Source: Nocardia shimofusensis NBRC 100134 (GTDB lineage: Bacteria; Actinomycetota; Actinomycetes; Mycobacteriales; Mycobacteriaceae). From it: a stretch of DNA of 64,000 nucleotides. Positions 1 to 8,207 of the stretch are shown here, one piece after another. The notes below the pieces were generated by a model. That model was not told the origin of the DNA. It made no database searches and saw only the letters and a program-made list of their open reading frames with translations. The DNA lies in contig NZ_BDBT01000024.1 of NCBI RefSeq assembly GCF_001613125.1, positions 1-64,000 on the forward strand, written 5' to 3'. Every line of letters begins with the position of its first letter. Position 1 is the first letter of the stretch. A program made the translations under genes and the position numbers.

Positions 1-95
1 ACCACTGGGACGTGCTGTAGCGGTCCTTGCGCCGACGGCGATACCGTCGATCAGCGTGTGTCACGCGAATATCTCCTGAGGTGATGCGGTCGCGG

Positions 96-401
96 TCATC
101 GATAGGGTGTCCAGCCGGCCGCGCGTGGGATGACGGTCCCCGGCACGACCAGCGCGCAGGCCAGTGTCAGGGCTTTGGTCGCGGTGCCGAAGTGGGCCAG
201 GCTAGGAGCGAGGATCGCCGATGCGCGGGTCGTGTGGGCGGTGTGGGCGATGAGCGTGGTCGGCATGAAGGTCTGGTCGTCGATGGTGACGACCTCGGTG
301 ATCTGGCAGCCGTGCGAGGCCGCCAGCTCCAGGAGGATCGCCTGATCGGCGGTGTGGGACTGGTTGATGCCGAGGTTCACCAGTCCGAGGGCGTTGTCCA
401 T
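96..401 (-). CDS. Small hypothetical protein, last gene of the P450 operon
   Basis: A 101-residue protein of unknown function that I do not recognise as a family. It starts at an ATG overlapping the upstream small gene by 25 bases and ends in TGA, so it looks like the distal cistron of the P450 operon. The composition is mostly alpha/beta: an N-terminal helix-like stretch, then TEVVTIDD and SAILAPSLAHF. That pattern resembles the Rossmann-like fold of a degenerate resolvase N-terminal domain, but no catalytic serine motif is visible, so I do not claim it. Coding is supported mainly by operon position and amino-acid composition. Confidence 0.5.
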   Translation of the reverse strand: MDNALGLVNLGINQSHTADQAILLELAASHGCQITEVVTIDDQTFMPTTLIAHTAHTTRASAILAPSLAHFGTATKALTLACALVVPGTVIPRAAGWTPYR

Positions 402-730
402 GAGTCGCTTTCGATGTGTCTGCGGTCGCGGAAGTACTGGAAGTCGTTGCCGCTGACGATGATTGCGGCGACACGGGTCGAGCAGTGCCAGGGGCAGTCA
501 CCGTGGAGGCGGAGTGCGTCGGCTGCGTCGGGGGGTGAGCGCACGGGCCAGTGCGGGTTGTCGTGGCGGAGGTGATCGTTGGTGGTCTCCGGTGTGCGGA
601 TGCGGCGGGCACGGTCTATCGGGATGACGGCACCGACCGGTTCGGGCGTCTTCGGTGGCGGAGTGTCGGTGGCCGTGGCGTCCCTGCGCGCCGACGTCGA
701 TGCCTCTCGGCCGGTGGGTCGTGCTGTCAC
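377..730 (-). CDS. Small hypothetical protein downstream of CYP154-like P450
   Basis: A 117-residue protein of unknown function. Its GTG start overlaps the TGA of the upstream P450 gene (GTGA), a strong sign of translational coupling. The N-terminal third is rich in Thr, Pro and Arg and is probably disordered. The middle carries WPVRSPPDAADALRLHGDCPWHC, with two Cys and a His that could bind metal; this is only a guess. Because it is co-transcribed with two P450 genes it may be an accessory factor, but nothing in the sequence says what it does. Confidence 0.55.
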   Translation of the reverse strand: MTARPTGREASTSARRDATATDTPPPKTPEPVGAVIPIDRARRIRTPETTNDHLRHDNPHWPVRSPPDAADALRLHGDCPWHCSTRVAAIIVSGNDFQYFRDRRHIESDSWTTPSDW

Positions 731-1992
731 AGGCTGGACTCCGCGGGGCCGGTATCGGTGTGGACAGGTTCGGTCAGTCGGGCGGGCAGGTGTCGGTGGC
801 CGTGAGAGATGAAGCTGTCCAACGTCTCCACCCCGTCAGGGGGAGCGGCCATCGTCATGTCGGGGAACCGATCGAACAGTGCGGGCAGCGCGATCGCTGC
901 TTCCAGCCGGGCCAGTGGTGCGCCGAGGCAGAAGTGCGGGCCGTAGCCGAAGGACAGGTGTTCTCTGGTCGGGCGGGTCGGGTCGAACTCGTCGGGGTCG
1001 GGTGCGTGGAGGTGTGGGTCGCGGTTGGCGGCGGCGAAGCAGGCGAGGATGGCGTCACCTGCTTTGATCCGCTGGTCGGCGATGTCGATGTCGGTGACCG
1101 CGTAGCGCAGGGGCAGGTTGGCGACCGGTGGTGCGTAGCGCAGTGTTTCCTCGACAAGTGCCGACCAGGTGTACGCGCCGGCGCGGAGTTGGGCCAGCCG
1201 TCCGGGGCGCGTCAGTAGCTGGTAGATGGCCTGGTCGATGAGGTTGACGGTGGTTTCGTATCCGGCGGTGATCACCAGGAGCAGTGTGTGGAGGAGTTCT
1301 TCTTCGGTGAGCCGGTCGGTGTCGTCGTCGCGGTGGCTGATGAGCAGGCTGGTCATATCGCCGCCCGGGTCGGCTCGCCGACGGGCGACGAGCGTGGCCA
1401 GGATGTCCACCATCTCGGTGAAGGTGTCTTGCGGGTGGCGGCGGGGGACGGTGGAGAAGATCTCGTCCACGCAGACCCGCAGCCGCGATTGCAGATCGGC
1501 AGGGACGCCCATCAGCGCGGTGATCACCCGCAGTGGCACCTGAGCGGCGTACTCCTCGCGCAGATCGACCACCGCGTCGGCTGGTTGCGCGGCGAGCCCG
1601 TCGAGCAGGTCGGTGGTGATTTGCCCGATCTGCGGGCGCAGCACCGCGATACGGCGAGAGGTGAAGGCGGGGCCGATGAGTTTGCGCAGGCGCTGGTGGT
1701 CTTTGCCATAGGCGGTGAACATGTTTCGCACCGACACCCATGAGATCAACGGCCAGTCCGGCGGAACTTTCCCGGCGATGAAGGTGGGCCAGTGCCGGTG
1801 GGCGTCCTTGGACACCCGCCAGTCGACGAACAGCTCTCTGAGCACGTTGGGGTCGGTGACGGCCCACGCGCGTATCCCGCCGGGCAGCACCACCGGGACC
1901 AGCGGTCCCCGGTCACGAAGCTGGGTGGCTTCACCGGGGATGTCCGCGCCGGTGACATCGAGCACGAGGGGAGCGGCTGGCAGGTCGATCAT
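727..1992 (-). CDS. Cytochrome P450, CYP154-like member of a CYP157/CYP154 pair
   Basis: A 421-residue cytosolic P450 monooxygenase of bacterial class I type, expected to need ferredoxin and ferredoxin reductase partners that are not encoded nearby. All hallmarks are present: I-helix AGYETT, K-helix ExxR as EETLRY, and heme loop FGYGPHFCLG with the thiolate ligand at Cys355. The ATG is preceded by GAGGAG at good spacing. It lies 18 bases after the upstream P450 gene and overlaps the next small gene by 4 bases. In Streptomyces, CYP154 enzymes are commonly paired with CYP157 enzymes in conservon operons; the pairing is seen here, but the conservon genes cvnA-D are not. The substrate is unknown. 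Confidence 0.9.
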   Translation of the reverse strand: MIDLPAAPLVLDVTGADIPGEATQLRDRGPLVPVVLPGGIRAWAVTDPNVLRELFVDWRVSKDAHRHWPTFIAGKVPPDWPLISWVSVRNMFTAYGKDHQRLRKLIGPAFTSRRIAVLRPQIGQITTDLLDGLAAQPADAVVDLREEYAAQVPLRVITALMGVPADLQSRLRVCVDEIFSTVPRRHPQDTFTEMVDILATLVARRRADPGGDMTSLLISHRDDDTDRLTEEELLHTLLLVITAGYETTVNLIDQAIYQLLTRPGRLAQLRAGAYTWSALVEETLRYAPPVANLPLRYAVTDIDIADQRIKAGDAILACFAAANRDPHLHAPDPDEFDPTRPTREHLSFGYGPHFCLGAPLARLEAAIALPALFDRFPDMTMAAPPDGVETLDSFISHGHRHLPARLTEPVHTDTGPAESSL

Positions 1993-2010
1993 CTAGGTAC
2001 TCCTCATATT

Positions 2011-3300
2011 TCAGTGACCACGCAGTGCGGGCACGGTCAGCGGCGGTACGGGTTCGAAGACGATGGGCAGTGCTTCCAAGGCCCGGTGGAACGGTCCCGG
2101 TCGCCACCGCAACTGCTCGGGCGTGACGGCCAGCCGGATCTCGGGGAGGGCGTCGAGGAACTGGTCGATGGCGTCTCGGGCGATCAGGTGGGTCAGTCTC
2201 GGGGCCGGGCACATGTGTGGTCCGGCGCCGAGTGCCAGGTGGGAGGCGTTGTGGCGGATGTCGCCGCCGACGATGTCGGGGTCGTTGTTGCAGGCGGCCA
2301 GGCTGATCACGATCGGTTGATGCGCCGGCACCCACACCGCGTCGTCGATGAGTTGCGGTTGGCGGGGATAGCTCATGCAGAAGTTGGCGATCGGCGGGTC
2401 GTAGAACAACACGTGCTCGAGCGCGTCGCGGGTCGAGACCGCGCCATCGGCGACCTCGCCCCCGAAATCGGGACGGGTCATCATCAGCAACAGCGTGTTG
2501 ACGATCAGGTTGGTCAACGGCTCGCTCGCCGCGGCGTGGATGGTGACCAGCTGGTGCACGAGTTCTTCGTCGTCGAGACCGGCGGGATGGGCCAGCAGCC
2601 AGGAAGTGATGTCCTCGCCCGGCCGACCGCGTTTGCGGCGGACCAGTTCGGCCAACGCCTCCACCAGCAACGCATTGCCTTCGGCGGCGTCGATCGTGTC
2701 GAACATCATCGCCATCCCCACCGCGGCCCGCTCACCGATGTCGGGATGACACCCCAGCAGCGCGCTGATCACGTCGAACACCAGCGGCCCGGCGAAATCG
2801 GCGAGCACGTCGGCCCGGCCGAGGCCGCAGAGCCCATTGATGCGTGCTAAGGCGATCTCTTCGACCACGGCATGGGTGCCGTGCAGATCCACCCGTTCGA
2901 GCGCGGCCACCGTGGCCTGCCGGTATCGCGCATGCTCGATACCGGTGCTGCGCAACGCGTTCGGCCGCCACTGCATCATCGGCAGTACCGGGCAGTGCCT
3001 CGGGATATCCCGCTGCCAGACACGCGGGTCGGCGGCGAAGTGTTCGGGGTCGTGCAGGATTTCGAGCGCGGTCCGGTACCCGATCACCAGGGTCGCTGGG
3101 ACGTCGGGAGCGAGCCATATCGGCACCAGCGACCCGAACTGCTCACGCATCTGCGCGTACACGCGATGGGGGTCGGCGGCGAATTGCTCGGTGTGTATCG
3201 GGACGCGGAACTCGTTGCTGGTATCCAGCGGTGAGCCCCGCCCGGCAGAGCAACGTATGGAAATACCGGGGTTGGATACTTCGGATTGTGCTGTAAACAA
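2011..3300 (-). CDS. Cytochrome P450, CYP157-like, lacking the ExxR arginine
   Basis: A P450-fold protein of about 429 residues. The heme loop is present as LGAGPHMCPAPR with the ligand Cys near residue 364, but two usual P450 hallmarks are altered. The I-helix reads AAASEPLTN, and where ExxR is expected the sequence is EHVLFYDPP, with Phe in place of Arg. Loss of ExxR with a five-residue E-x-x-L-aromatic pattern is known for the Streptomyces CYP157 family. I chose a TTG start at 3300 preceded by GGAG at 7-nt spacing, because it leaves a normal-length leader before FRVPIHTEQF. An ATG at 3411 in the same frame, overlapping the DUF4254 gene, is the alternative. It is probably translated from the same transcript as its neighbours. 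Confidence 0.85.
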   Translation of the reverse strand: MFTAQSEVSNPGISIRCSAGRGSPLDTSNEFRVPIHTEQFAADPHRVYAQMREQFGSLVPIWLAPDVPATLVIGYRTALEILHDPEHFAADPRVWQRDIPRHCPVLPMMQWRPNALRSTGIEHARYRQATVAALERVDLHGTHAVVEEIALARINGLCGLGRADVLADFAGPLVFDVISALLGCHPDIGERAAVGMAMMFDTIDAAEGNALLVEALAELVRRKRGRPGEDITSWLLAHPAGLDDEELVHQLVTIHAAASEPLTNLIVNTLLLMMTRPDFGGEVADGAVSTRDALEHVLFYDPPIANFCMSYPRQPQLIDDAVWVPAHQPIVISLAACNNDPDIVGGDIRHNASHLALGAGPHMCPAPRLTHLIARDAIDQFLDALPEIRLAVTPEQLRWRPGPFHRALEALPIVFEPVPPLTVPALRGH

Positions 3301-3400
3301 GGAGATGCTCCGAATCGAACAGAATGGACGTTGCGCGCCGTGCGCTGTGAATCTCGCCGCGATCGTGGCGAGTGAGTTCGGCGTAGAAAGTGTTCGGCCT

Positions 3401-4114
3401 TCAGCAGCCATCAAGGCAGCAGGGCGGAGAAGCCGGCCCGAAGGGGTGGAAGCCGCGCCAACCGACGGGAAGCTCGATTCGCAACGCCCGGATCTCGTCT
3501 ATCAGATCGCTGTAGCCCTGCTGCACCTGCGACATCCGCAAGGCGGCCTGGTGACGATGTTCGGCGCTGTTGCAGTGACGCAGAGTTTGCTGGACTTGTG
3601 CGTAGGTGTCGGCGACATGGCTGACTACTTCCCCGAGGGAATGGGTGTGACGGCGTGCGTCGGCCGGACGGGGCAGGTGGAGCATCGACCACTCATCGAT
3701 CAGATCGATGAGCCCGTTGATCCTGGCGCGTGTGTCAGCCGTATCGAAGCTGTCTGGGCGTTGTGACACTGACGCTGACGCGGTGACGAGCATGGCATGT
3801 AGCTCGGCGAGCTCACGCGCGAATTCGATCAGGGGTGAGCCGCCTGTGCAGTGTCCGGCGATTCCGGTCAGCAGTTGCCGGGCGTCCAGCAGCCCCTCCC
3901 CGCAGCGGACCTCGCTGTCGTGTCCGCTGTACGTTGTGGTCGGAGCCCCACTGGTGACCGGGGGCGTCTCGGTTACCGCTGGACTTCCTGCATGATCCCC
4001 AACCTCGGAATCCTCGTCGGCTACGTTGCAGCAGACGACAATCCGCTCGCTGTCAACGAAATGTCGGGCACTGACGCATGCTACGGCCGACGATGTCACG
4101 TCCTCTCCAGACAT
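3401..4114 (-). CDS. DUF4254 domain protein
   Basis: A 237-residue protein whose C-terminal half matches the actinobacterial DUF4254 pattern: a helical segment FARELAELHAML, then an Arg-rich helix ending in LIDLIDEWSMLHLPRP, then a region starting HTHSLGEVVSHVADTY, closing with YSDLIDEIRALRIELP. The family function is unknown. The N-terminal 80 residues are low in structure. The ATG at 4114 has GGGGAG upstream. It is the first gene of the minus-strand P450 operon and is divergent from an XRE regulator, 137 bases apart, which suggests it is controlled with the P450s. Confidence 0.75.
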   Translation of the reverse strand: MSGEDVTSSAVACVSARHFVDSERIVVCCNVADEDSEVGDHAGSPAVTETPPVTSGAPTTTYSGHDSEVRCGEGLLDARQLLTGIAGHCTGGSPLIEFARELAELHAMLVTASASVSQRPDSFDTADTRARINGLIDLIDEWSMLHLPRPADARRHTHSLGEVVSHVADTYAQVQQTLRHCNSAEHRHQAALRMSQVQQGYSDLIDEIRALRIELPVGWRGFHPFGPASPPCCLDGC

Positions 4115-4251
4115 TGTGCTCCCCTTGGCAGTTAACCTGTGGATGAAATGCCCTGCGCCTCGTCCCTGAGGGTGTCCGGTCCGACGCTGCACTCTCCATC
4201 GAGCATCGCGCTTGTGCGGTGGAATGAGGAGCGCAAAACTGTAGGCAAACA
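4115..4251. promoter_or_regulatory. Divergent promoter region between the P450 operon and XRE regulator
   Basis: These 137 bases separate two divergent genes and must hold both promoters. It is less GC-rich than the flanking coding sequence, notably around 4225-4255. I could not assign convincing -35/-10 boxes or a clear palindromic operator by eye. Confidence 0.45.
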
Positions 4252-5481
4252 ATGGAATCGGGGTGTTGCGTGAACGAACTGTTCCGGTCCCGCCGATTGG
4301 CCAAGGGGTGGACGCAGGCTGAGCTCGCGGTGCTCGTGTGCCGCGAGATCGAGTTCGCAACCGGGCGATCTGCGGGAATTGATGCACAAGCGATCAGTCG
4401 TATTGAATGTGGGGATACCTCCTGGCCGCGCCTAGCTACGCGACGTGCCCTGGTGGCATTGTTGGATGCTGGGTCCGAATCGGAGATCGGCCTTTACCCG
4501 AAACGCACACTGCGTGATGCCGAAAAGGACAACGCGACGAAACGTAGAGACTTCCTCGCTATCGGCGTGACCGCCGCGCTTGTCACGCCGCCGCCGTCAC
4601 GCGTGGGTGACACCGAGGTCCTCAGAGCCCGAGAACGATTCGGTCGTCTGCAAGAGTTGGACAATTTCCTCGGTGGTGGGGACACCTATCGTCTCTACCT
4701 CGCCGAGCTGACGCAGACTGAGACGATGCTGCAGCGGTCGAGCTATAGCCCGGCCATCGGGCGCGCTTTGACTCTGTTGGCAGGGGAGCAGGCACAGCAG
4801 TCGGGGTGGGCGGCCTTCGATGCCGGTCACCGCCAGGAGGCACTCGGCCTCTACGAGTACAGCCGTCGAGCCGCCGACGAGGCAGGGAGCCCGGAGCTGG
4901 CTGCCAACGCCTTGATCCATATCGCCTACGCCATCGGCGATCGACGGTCGGTCCAGGCTGCCGACGCTGCGTGCACCGCTCTGGGGACAGACGCCTCCGC
5001 GACAGTGCGGGCACTGTTGGAGTCACGTCGGGCGTGGTCGAGAGCGGTCGTCGGAGACGGACCGGGCGCGGACCGCGCGCTCGAGGCCGCGCGAAGCGCA
5101 CTCGAAGAGGACGATCCGCGGCCGGCGGCTTGGGCGGCCTGGATGACACCGCGAGAGCTGGACATCATGACCGGCCGGGTCCGTGCGCTACTGCATGATC
5201 CGCGGGCGGCGGCGCCACTCGAGCAGGCATTGGCGTCCTACCCGGATCACTGGGCACGAGACAAGGCGCTGTATCTGGCAGCCCTGGCGGACTCGCAGTT
5301 GACCATCGGGGACACCGACGCGGCTACCGCGACCGCAGAGCGGGCGTTGACGCTGGCGGCGACGGTGGCGTCGGTGCGACCGTTGGCGCGGTTGGCTCAG
5401 GTTGCCCACCGGATGCCCGACGCGGGAGCCCTACAAGCCCGGGTTGCCGCAGCGCGTCCGTCTACGTCGTTGTGGCTGTAG
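4252..5481 (+). CDS. XRE family regulator with C-terminal TPR-like repeats
   Basis: A 409-residue transcription factor. Residues 7-75 form a Cro/C1-type helix-turn-helix (LAKGWTQAELAVLV, then IDAQAISRIECG). The remaining 300 residues are Ala-rich paired helices of the TPR type, such as GWAAFDAGHRQEALGLYEYS and WARDKALYLAALADSQLTIG. This architecture is common in Actinobacteria next to metabolic operons. A GTG at 4270 after GGGG is an alternative start that loses only six residues. It is divergent from the DUF4254-P450 operon and is its likely regulator (inference). Its 3' end overlaps the convergent CutA-like gene by 20 bases. Confidence 0.88.
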   Translation: MESGCCVNELFRSRRLAKGWTQAELAVLVCREIEFATGRSAGIDAQAISRIECGDTSWPRLATRRALVALLDAGSESEIGLYPKRTLRDAEKDNATKRRDFLAIGVTAALVTPPPSRVGDTEVLRARERFGRLQELDNFLGGGDTYRLYLAELTQTETMLQRSSYSPAIGRALTLLAGEQAQQSGWAAFDAGHRQEALGLYEYSRRAADEAGSPELAANALIHIAYAIGDRRSVQAADAACTALGTDASATVRALLESRRAWSRAVVGDGPGADRALEAARSALEEDDPRPAAWAAWMTPRELDIMTGRVRALLHDPRAAAPLEQALASYPDHWARDKALYLAALADSQLTIGDTDAATATAERALTLAATVASVRPLARLAQVAHRMPDAGALQARVAAARPSTSLWL

Positions 5482-5788
5482 AGGTCTCGATCCATTGTCG
5501 GTAGTTGTCCGGGCACCAGTCGACCTGGTGTCCGGTCAGCTCGGGGTTGTCCCAGGGATGGAGCTCGGTGATGCGGGCGGCGAGCCGGTCCCGTAGTGCA
5601 CCGGTGGTGCGAACCTCGATCCGCCACTCCTGTCCATTGCCGCTCTCACCGAGGTGCCACCAGCTCGACCGCACCGGCCCGGACACCCAGGCCGCTCCGG
5701 CGAGGCGCTCCACGACAAGGGTGTCGGCGATTCGGTTGGCGTCATCTTCGGTAGGTGCGGTGGTGACCAGTGACCAGACATCCGTCAT
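5462..5788 (-). CDS. cutA: CutA1-like divalent cation tolerance protein
   Basis: A 108-residue homologue of CutA1, a small trimeric protein linked to divalent cation tolerance. The family pattern is clear: a first strand with VTTAPTEDDANRIADTLV and ERLAGAAWVSGPVRSSWWH, then EWRIEVRTT, and the ELHPWDNPEL motif in place of the usual ELHPYEVPEI. The start is MTDVWSLV at 5788; upstream in-frame codons are less plausible because CutA proteins begin just before the first strand. The gene is tail-to-tail with the XRE regulator, sharing 20 bases. Confidence 0.78.
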   Translation of the reverse strand: MTDVWSLVTTAPTEDDANRIADTLVVERLAGAAWVSGPVRSSWWHLGESGNGQEWRIEVRTTGALRDRLAARITELHPWDNPELTGHQVDWCPDNYRQWIETSTATTT

Positions 5789-5857
5789 GACCGCCAGAGT
5801 ACGGATAACCACAGCGGCCCCACCGACGAACAGGAGGACACCGCCCCTGCAGCCGCC

Positions 5858-6225
5858 TGTCCACACCGGGTCACGCGGCGATCACTCTGGTACACCCTCG
5901 ATCAAGGCACGCTGCTCGTACGCTCGGCCTGCTGCTATACGGAAGCGGGCAAGCGGCACCAGGCTGTGCAGCTGTTCGGTGATGTGCTGGCGGGCGGCAC
6001 CCTCTCCAAGCGCGACAGCGGCCTGTTCGGTGCTCGGCAGGCCAAGGCGTGGCGCTTGGCGGTGAACCCGATGAGCCGGCGACCGTTGCCGCCACCGCGG
6101 TCACTGTCGCCAGGGATACCACATCCGAGCGCACCATGAACGTTGTGGTCGAAGTTGTTCGGGCATCCGACCCTTGGCGCAACCGGCCGAGCGTCCGCAT
6201 GCTCAACGACGTCCTAATGCTGTAG
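5858..6225 (+). pseudogene. Frameshifted C-terminal remnant of a second XRE/TPR regulator
   Basis: Two adjacent reading frames together encode the C-terminal part of an actinobacterial XRE/TPR regulator. The first frame, from about 5870, reads WYTLDQGTLLVRSACCYTEA and continues to KAWRLA near 6059. The second frame, from 6061, reads GEPDEPATVAATAVTVARD, later VVVEVVRASDPW, and stops at 6223-6225. Loss of one base near 6060 explains the switch. No HTH domain or start codon lies upstream, so only a 3' fragment survives. It ends tail-to-tail with the hydrolase gene. Confidence 0.7.
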
Positions 6226-7032
6226 CCACTGCGCCACGATGCCGATGACTTCGGCCTGGTACTTCTGGCTCTTGGGGTTGAGATACTGCGGATCATCATG
6301 GACGGCGAAGCCGTGCTGTGAACCGTCGATCTCCACCAGTTCGACAGGTGCAGTGAACTGAGCGACCGCGGCGCGGGAGCCGTCTATCGGCACCAGCGTG
6401 TCGGCGTTGCCGTGGACGATGAGGGTCGGTGTCTTGATTTCGCCGAGCACCTCGTTCGGCTTCAGCCAGAACACTTCGTTCAGGAGTGGGCGACCGTGCT
6501 CGAGCGTCGGTGTGAACTGAATGGCACCCGTCTCGTTCAGCTCGCGGGCAGCCTCGTCGTTGATGATGTCGTCGGTCCAGTACGGCCGGGTGTCGATGGT
6601 CCGCTTCTTGTAGTCGAACTGCGGATTGAGCAGGACCAGCCGCGCCAGTTCGTCCGGGCGCTTGGCGGCGTAGTAGCCGCAGATACCACCGCCGAAGCTG
6701 GCACCCAAGAGGCTCAGCTCGTCAGCGCCTGTGGCCTTTCGGAGGTGCGCCAGACTGACGCGAATGTCGTTCAGGATGGTGGAGAGCGTCAGCTCCTCTT
6801 GTCGGCCCTCGCTCTCGCCATGACCGCGAAGATCGACGCGAAGCGAGGCGATGCCGACATCGGCCAGGCCTGCGGCCAGGCGGGTGAAGAAGCCGCCCTC
6901 CTCGCGGGTGACGCCCCCGCCGTGAACCAGCAGGACGGCACGCGCCACTGGCTGCTCGGGAGTGACGAGGGTAGCTGCCAGGTGGAGGCCGTCGAGTGTG
7001 CGAATTCGAGTGGTGGCGCTGGCTGATGGCAC
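6214..7032 (-). CDS. Alpha/beta fold hydrolase
   Basis: A cytosolic alpha/beta hydrolase of about 272 residues, close to dienelactone hydrolase and acyl-esterase types. Visible features: oxyanion region VLLVHGGGVTREEGGF, RVDLRGHGES, nucleophile elbow LLGASFGGG, the acid loop LIVHGNADTLVP and catalytic His in DGSQHGFAVH. The domain starts near TTRIRTLDGLHL, so I place the start at the GTG at 7032. An ATG at 7170 is possible, but the extra residues look unlike the family. The substrate cannot be predicted. Confidence 0.78.
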   Translation of the reverse strand: MPSASATTRIRTLDGLHLAATLVTPEQPVARAVLLVHGGGVTREEGGFFTRLAAGLADVGIASLRVDLRGHGESEGRQEELTLSTILNDIRVSLAHLRKATGADELSLLGASFGGGICGYYAAKRPDELARLVLLNPQFDYKKRTIDTRPYWTDDIINDEAARELNETGAIQFTPTLEHGRPLLNEVFWLKPNEVLGEIKTPTLIVHGNADTLVPIDGSRAAVAQFTAPVELVEIDGSQHGFAVHDDPQYLNPKSQKYQAEVIGIVAQWLQH

Positions 7033-7294
7033 CGAATCAGTGAAGCAGAGGTGCGCATCCGCGACCAGGCGGCGCTCACGACGTAGGACAAGAGCGCAGA
7101 TCCGCACCACGGTAATGCTCTGCTCGTGCTGCCAGCCGTTCGCAGGCGTCTCACCCCGCAACTGCGCCATGCCTCGATGGAAGTGGCGTCCCGCTCCCGG
7201 GATCGTTGGGAGCGCTCGGCGCGGCGACGCCTCTCTTCGTCTTCCGACGTCATCGGCCGGCCCCCGCCGTCTCATCTGAACCCTGCTACGGCGG

Positions 7295-7768
7295 TCAGGC
7301 TTTCGAGTCGTGGTACTCCTCGACACGGTCGGTGATGTCGTCGGCGAAACCGTCGCCATGCTCGATCATCGACAGCAGCATGTCGACGGGATTGTCCACC
7401 GCCGAGGTGTAGCCGTAGCAGACCGAGGGTCCGATCCCCTCGTAGACCGGGGTCCCGTTGGCGGGCACGTTGAACCGCAATCCGTCGGCGTTGCGCACCA
7501 GGTACTCGGTCAGGTAGCAGACGAATCTATCAGCGACCTCGGAGCTGTCGATCAACGATGTGCGGGTGGGAAACACAGCGAACGCGCCGTACTCCACCCA
7601 TTCGAGCATGGCCGGAGAGTAGCGAGCCGCGACCGGGCACGGTGGCACGTTCTCACCGGCGGTGAAGTCCTCGGCAACGGGTAGCGACCGCAAGGTGTCG
7701 TCGAAAAGGGAGTCGATCTGGATGTTGGCAACGGCGAAGATCCGACCACGCCACCCACGCTGGAGCAT
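7295..7768 (-). CDS. Hypothetical protein
   Basis: A 157-residue protein that I do not recognise. The sequence is acidic with no signal peptide or membrane segment. It has phrases typical of a folded soluble protein (MLEWVEYGAFAVFPTRTSL, FVCYLTEYLVRNADGL, MLLSMIEHGDGFADDI). It lies upstream of and in the same direction as the alpha/beta hydrolase, 262 bases apart, so co-transcription is uncertain. Confidence 0.6.
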   Translation of the reverse strand: MLQRGWRGRIFAVANIQIDSLFDDTLRSLPVAEDFTAGENVPPCPVAARYSPAMLEWVEYGAFAVFPTRTSLIDSSEVADRFVCYLTEYLVRNADGLRFNVPANGTPVYEGIGPSVCYGYTSAVDNPVDMLLSMIEHGDGFADDITDRVEEYHDSKA

Positions 7769-7795
7769 CCTGGGCTGCCTCGTCCCACACCGATG

Positions 7796-8047
7796 TTAGA
7801 TCCGACATGCGCCCATCCCCTGATCACGTTGTGGCCCCTTGCCGGTGCAGATCATATCGGCGTGGTCGGTCATGAACGGGCTGAACCACTTCATGGTTCC
7901 GGGGTAGCGGGCCCAGAAGGGGGCGGCGTCGCTGAGCAGGCCGCGGGGGCGTAGGTCAGGCAGCGCGAGGGCGGCGTCGTGCAGCGATGCTGCGGCGATC
8001 CCGGTGTGGTGGAGGGACTCAGCGAAGGCGCGAGCACCGCAGGTCAT
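7796..8047 (-). CDS. Short possible gene or remnant
   Basis: An 83-residue frame with protein-like composition in its second half (LPDLRPRGLLSDAAPFWARY, MKWFSPFMTDHADMI). It is the only plausible coding signal between 7769 and 8207. The start is uncertain and it may be the 3' end of a decayed gene, since the preceding 150 bases hold no convincing coding frame. No function is proposed. Confidence 0.3.
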   Translation of the reverse strand: MTCGARAFAESLHHTGIAAASLHDAALALPDLRPRGLLSDAAPFWARYPGTMKWFSPFMTDHADMICTGKGPQRDQGMGACRI

Positions 8048-8207
8048 GCGGCGCCGACCGTGCTCACGGCTACCGTGTGGACCAACTCGCCCGATGCATC
8101 ACCCGCGCTGCTCAACGAGCGACTGGCCATAAGCGGCGATCGATCAGCGGACGGACGTGTCGAGCAGCCCGGCCCAGAAAGGGGCCGTACAGACGGTTGA
8201 ACAGCGC

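Noticed and set aside
1..95. A gene at the left edge
   Set aside because: Frames are open on both strands, but none shows family features or a start with a good ribosome binding site in the 95 bases available.
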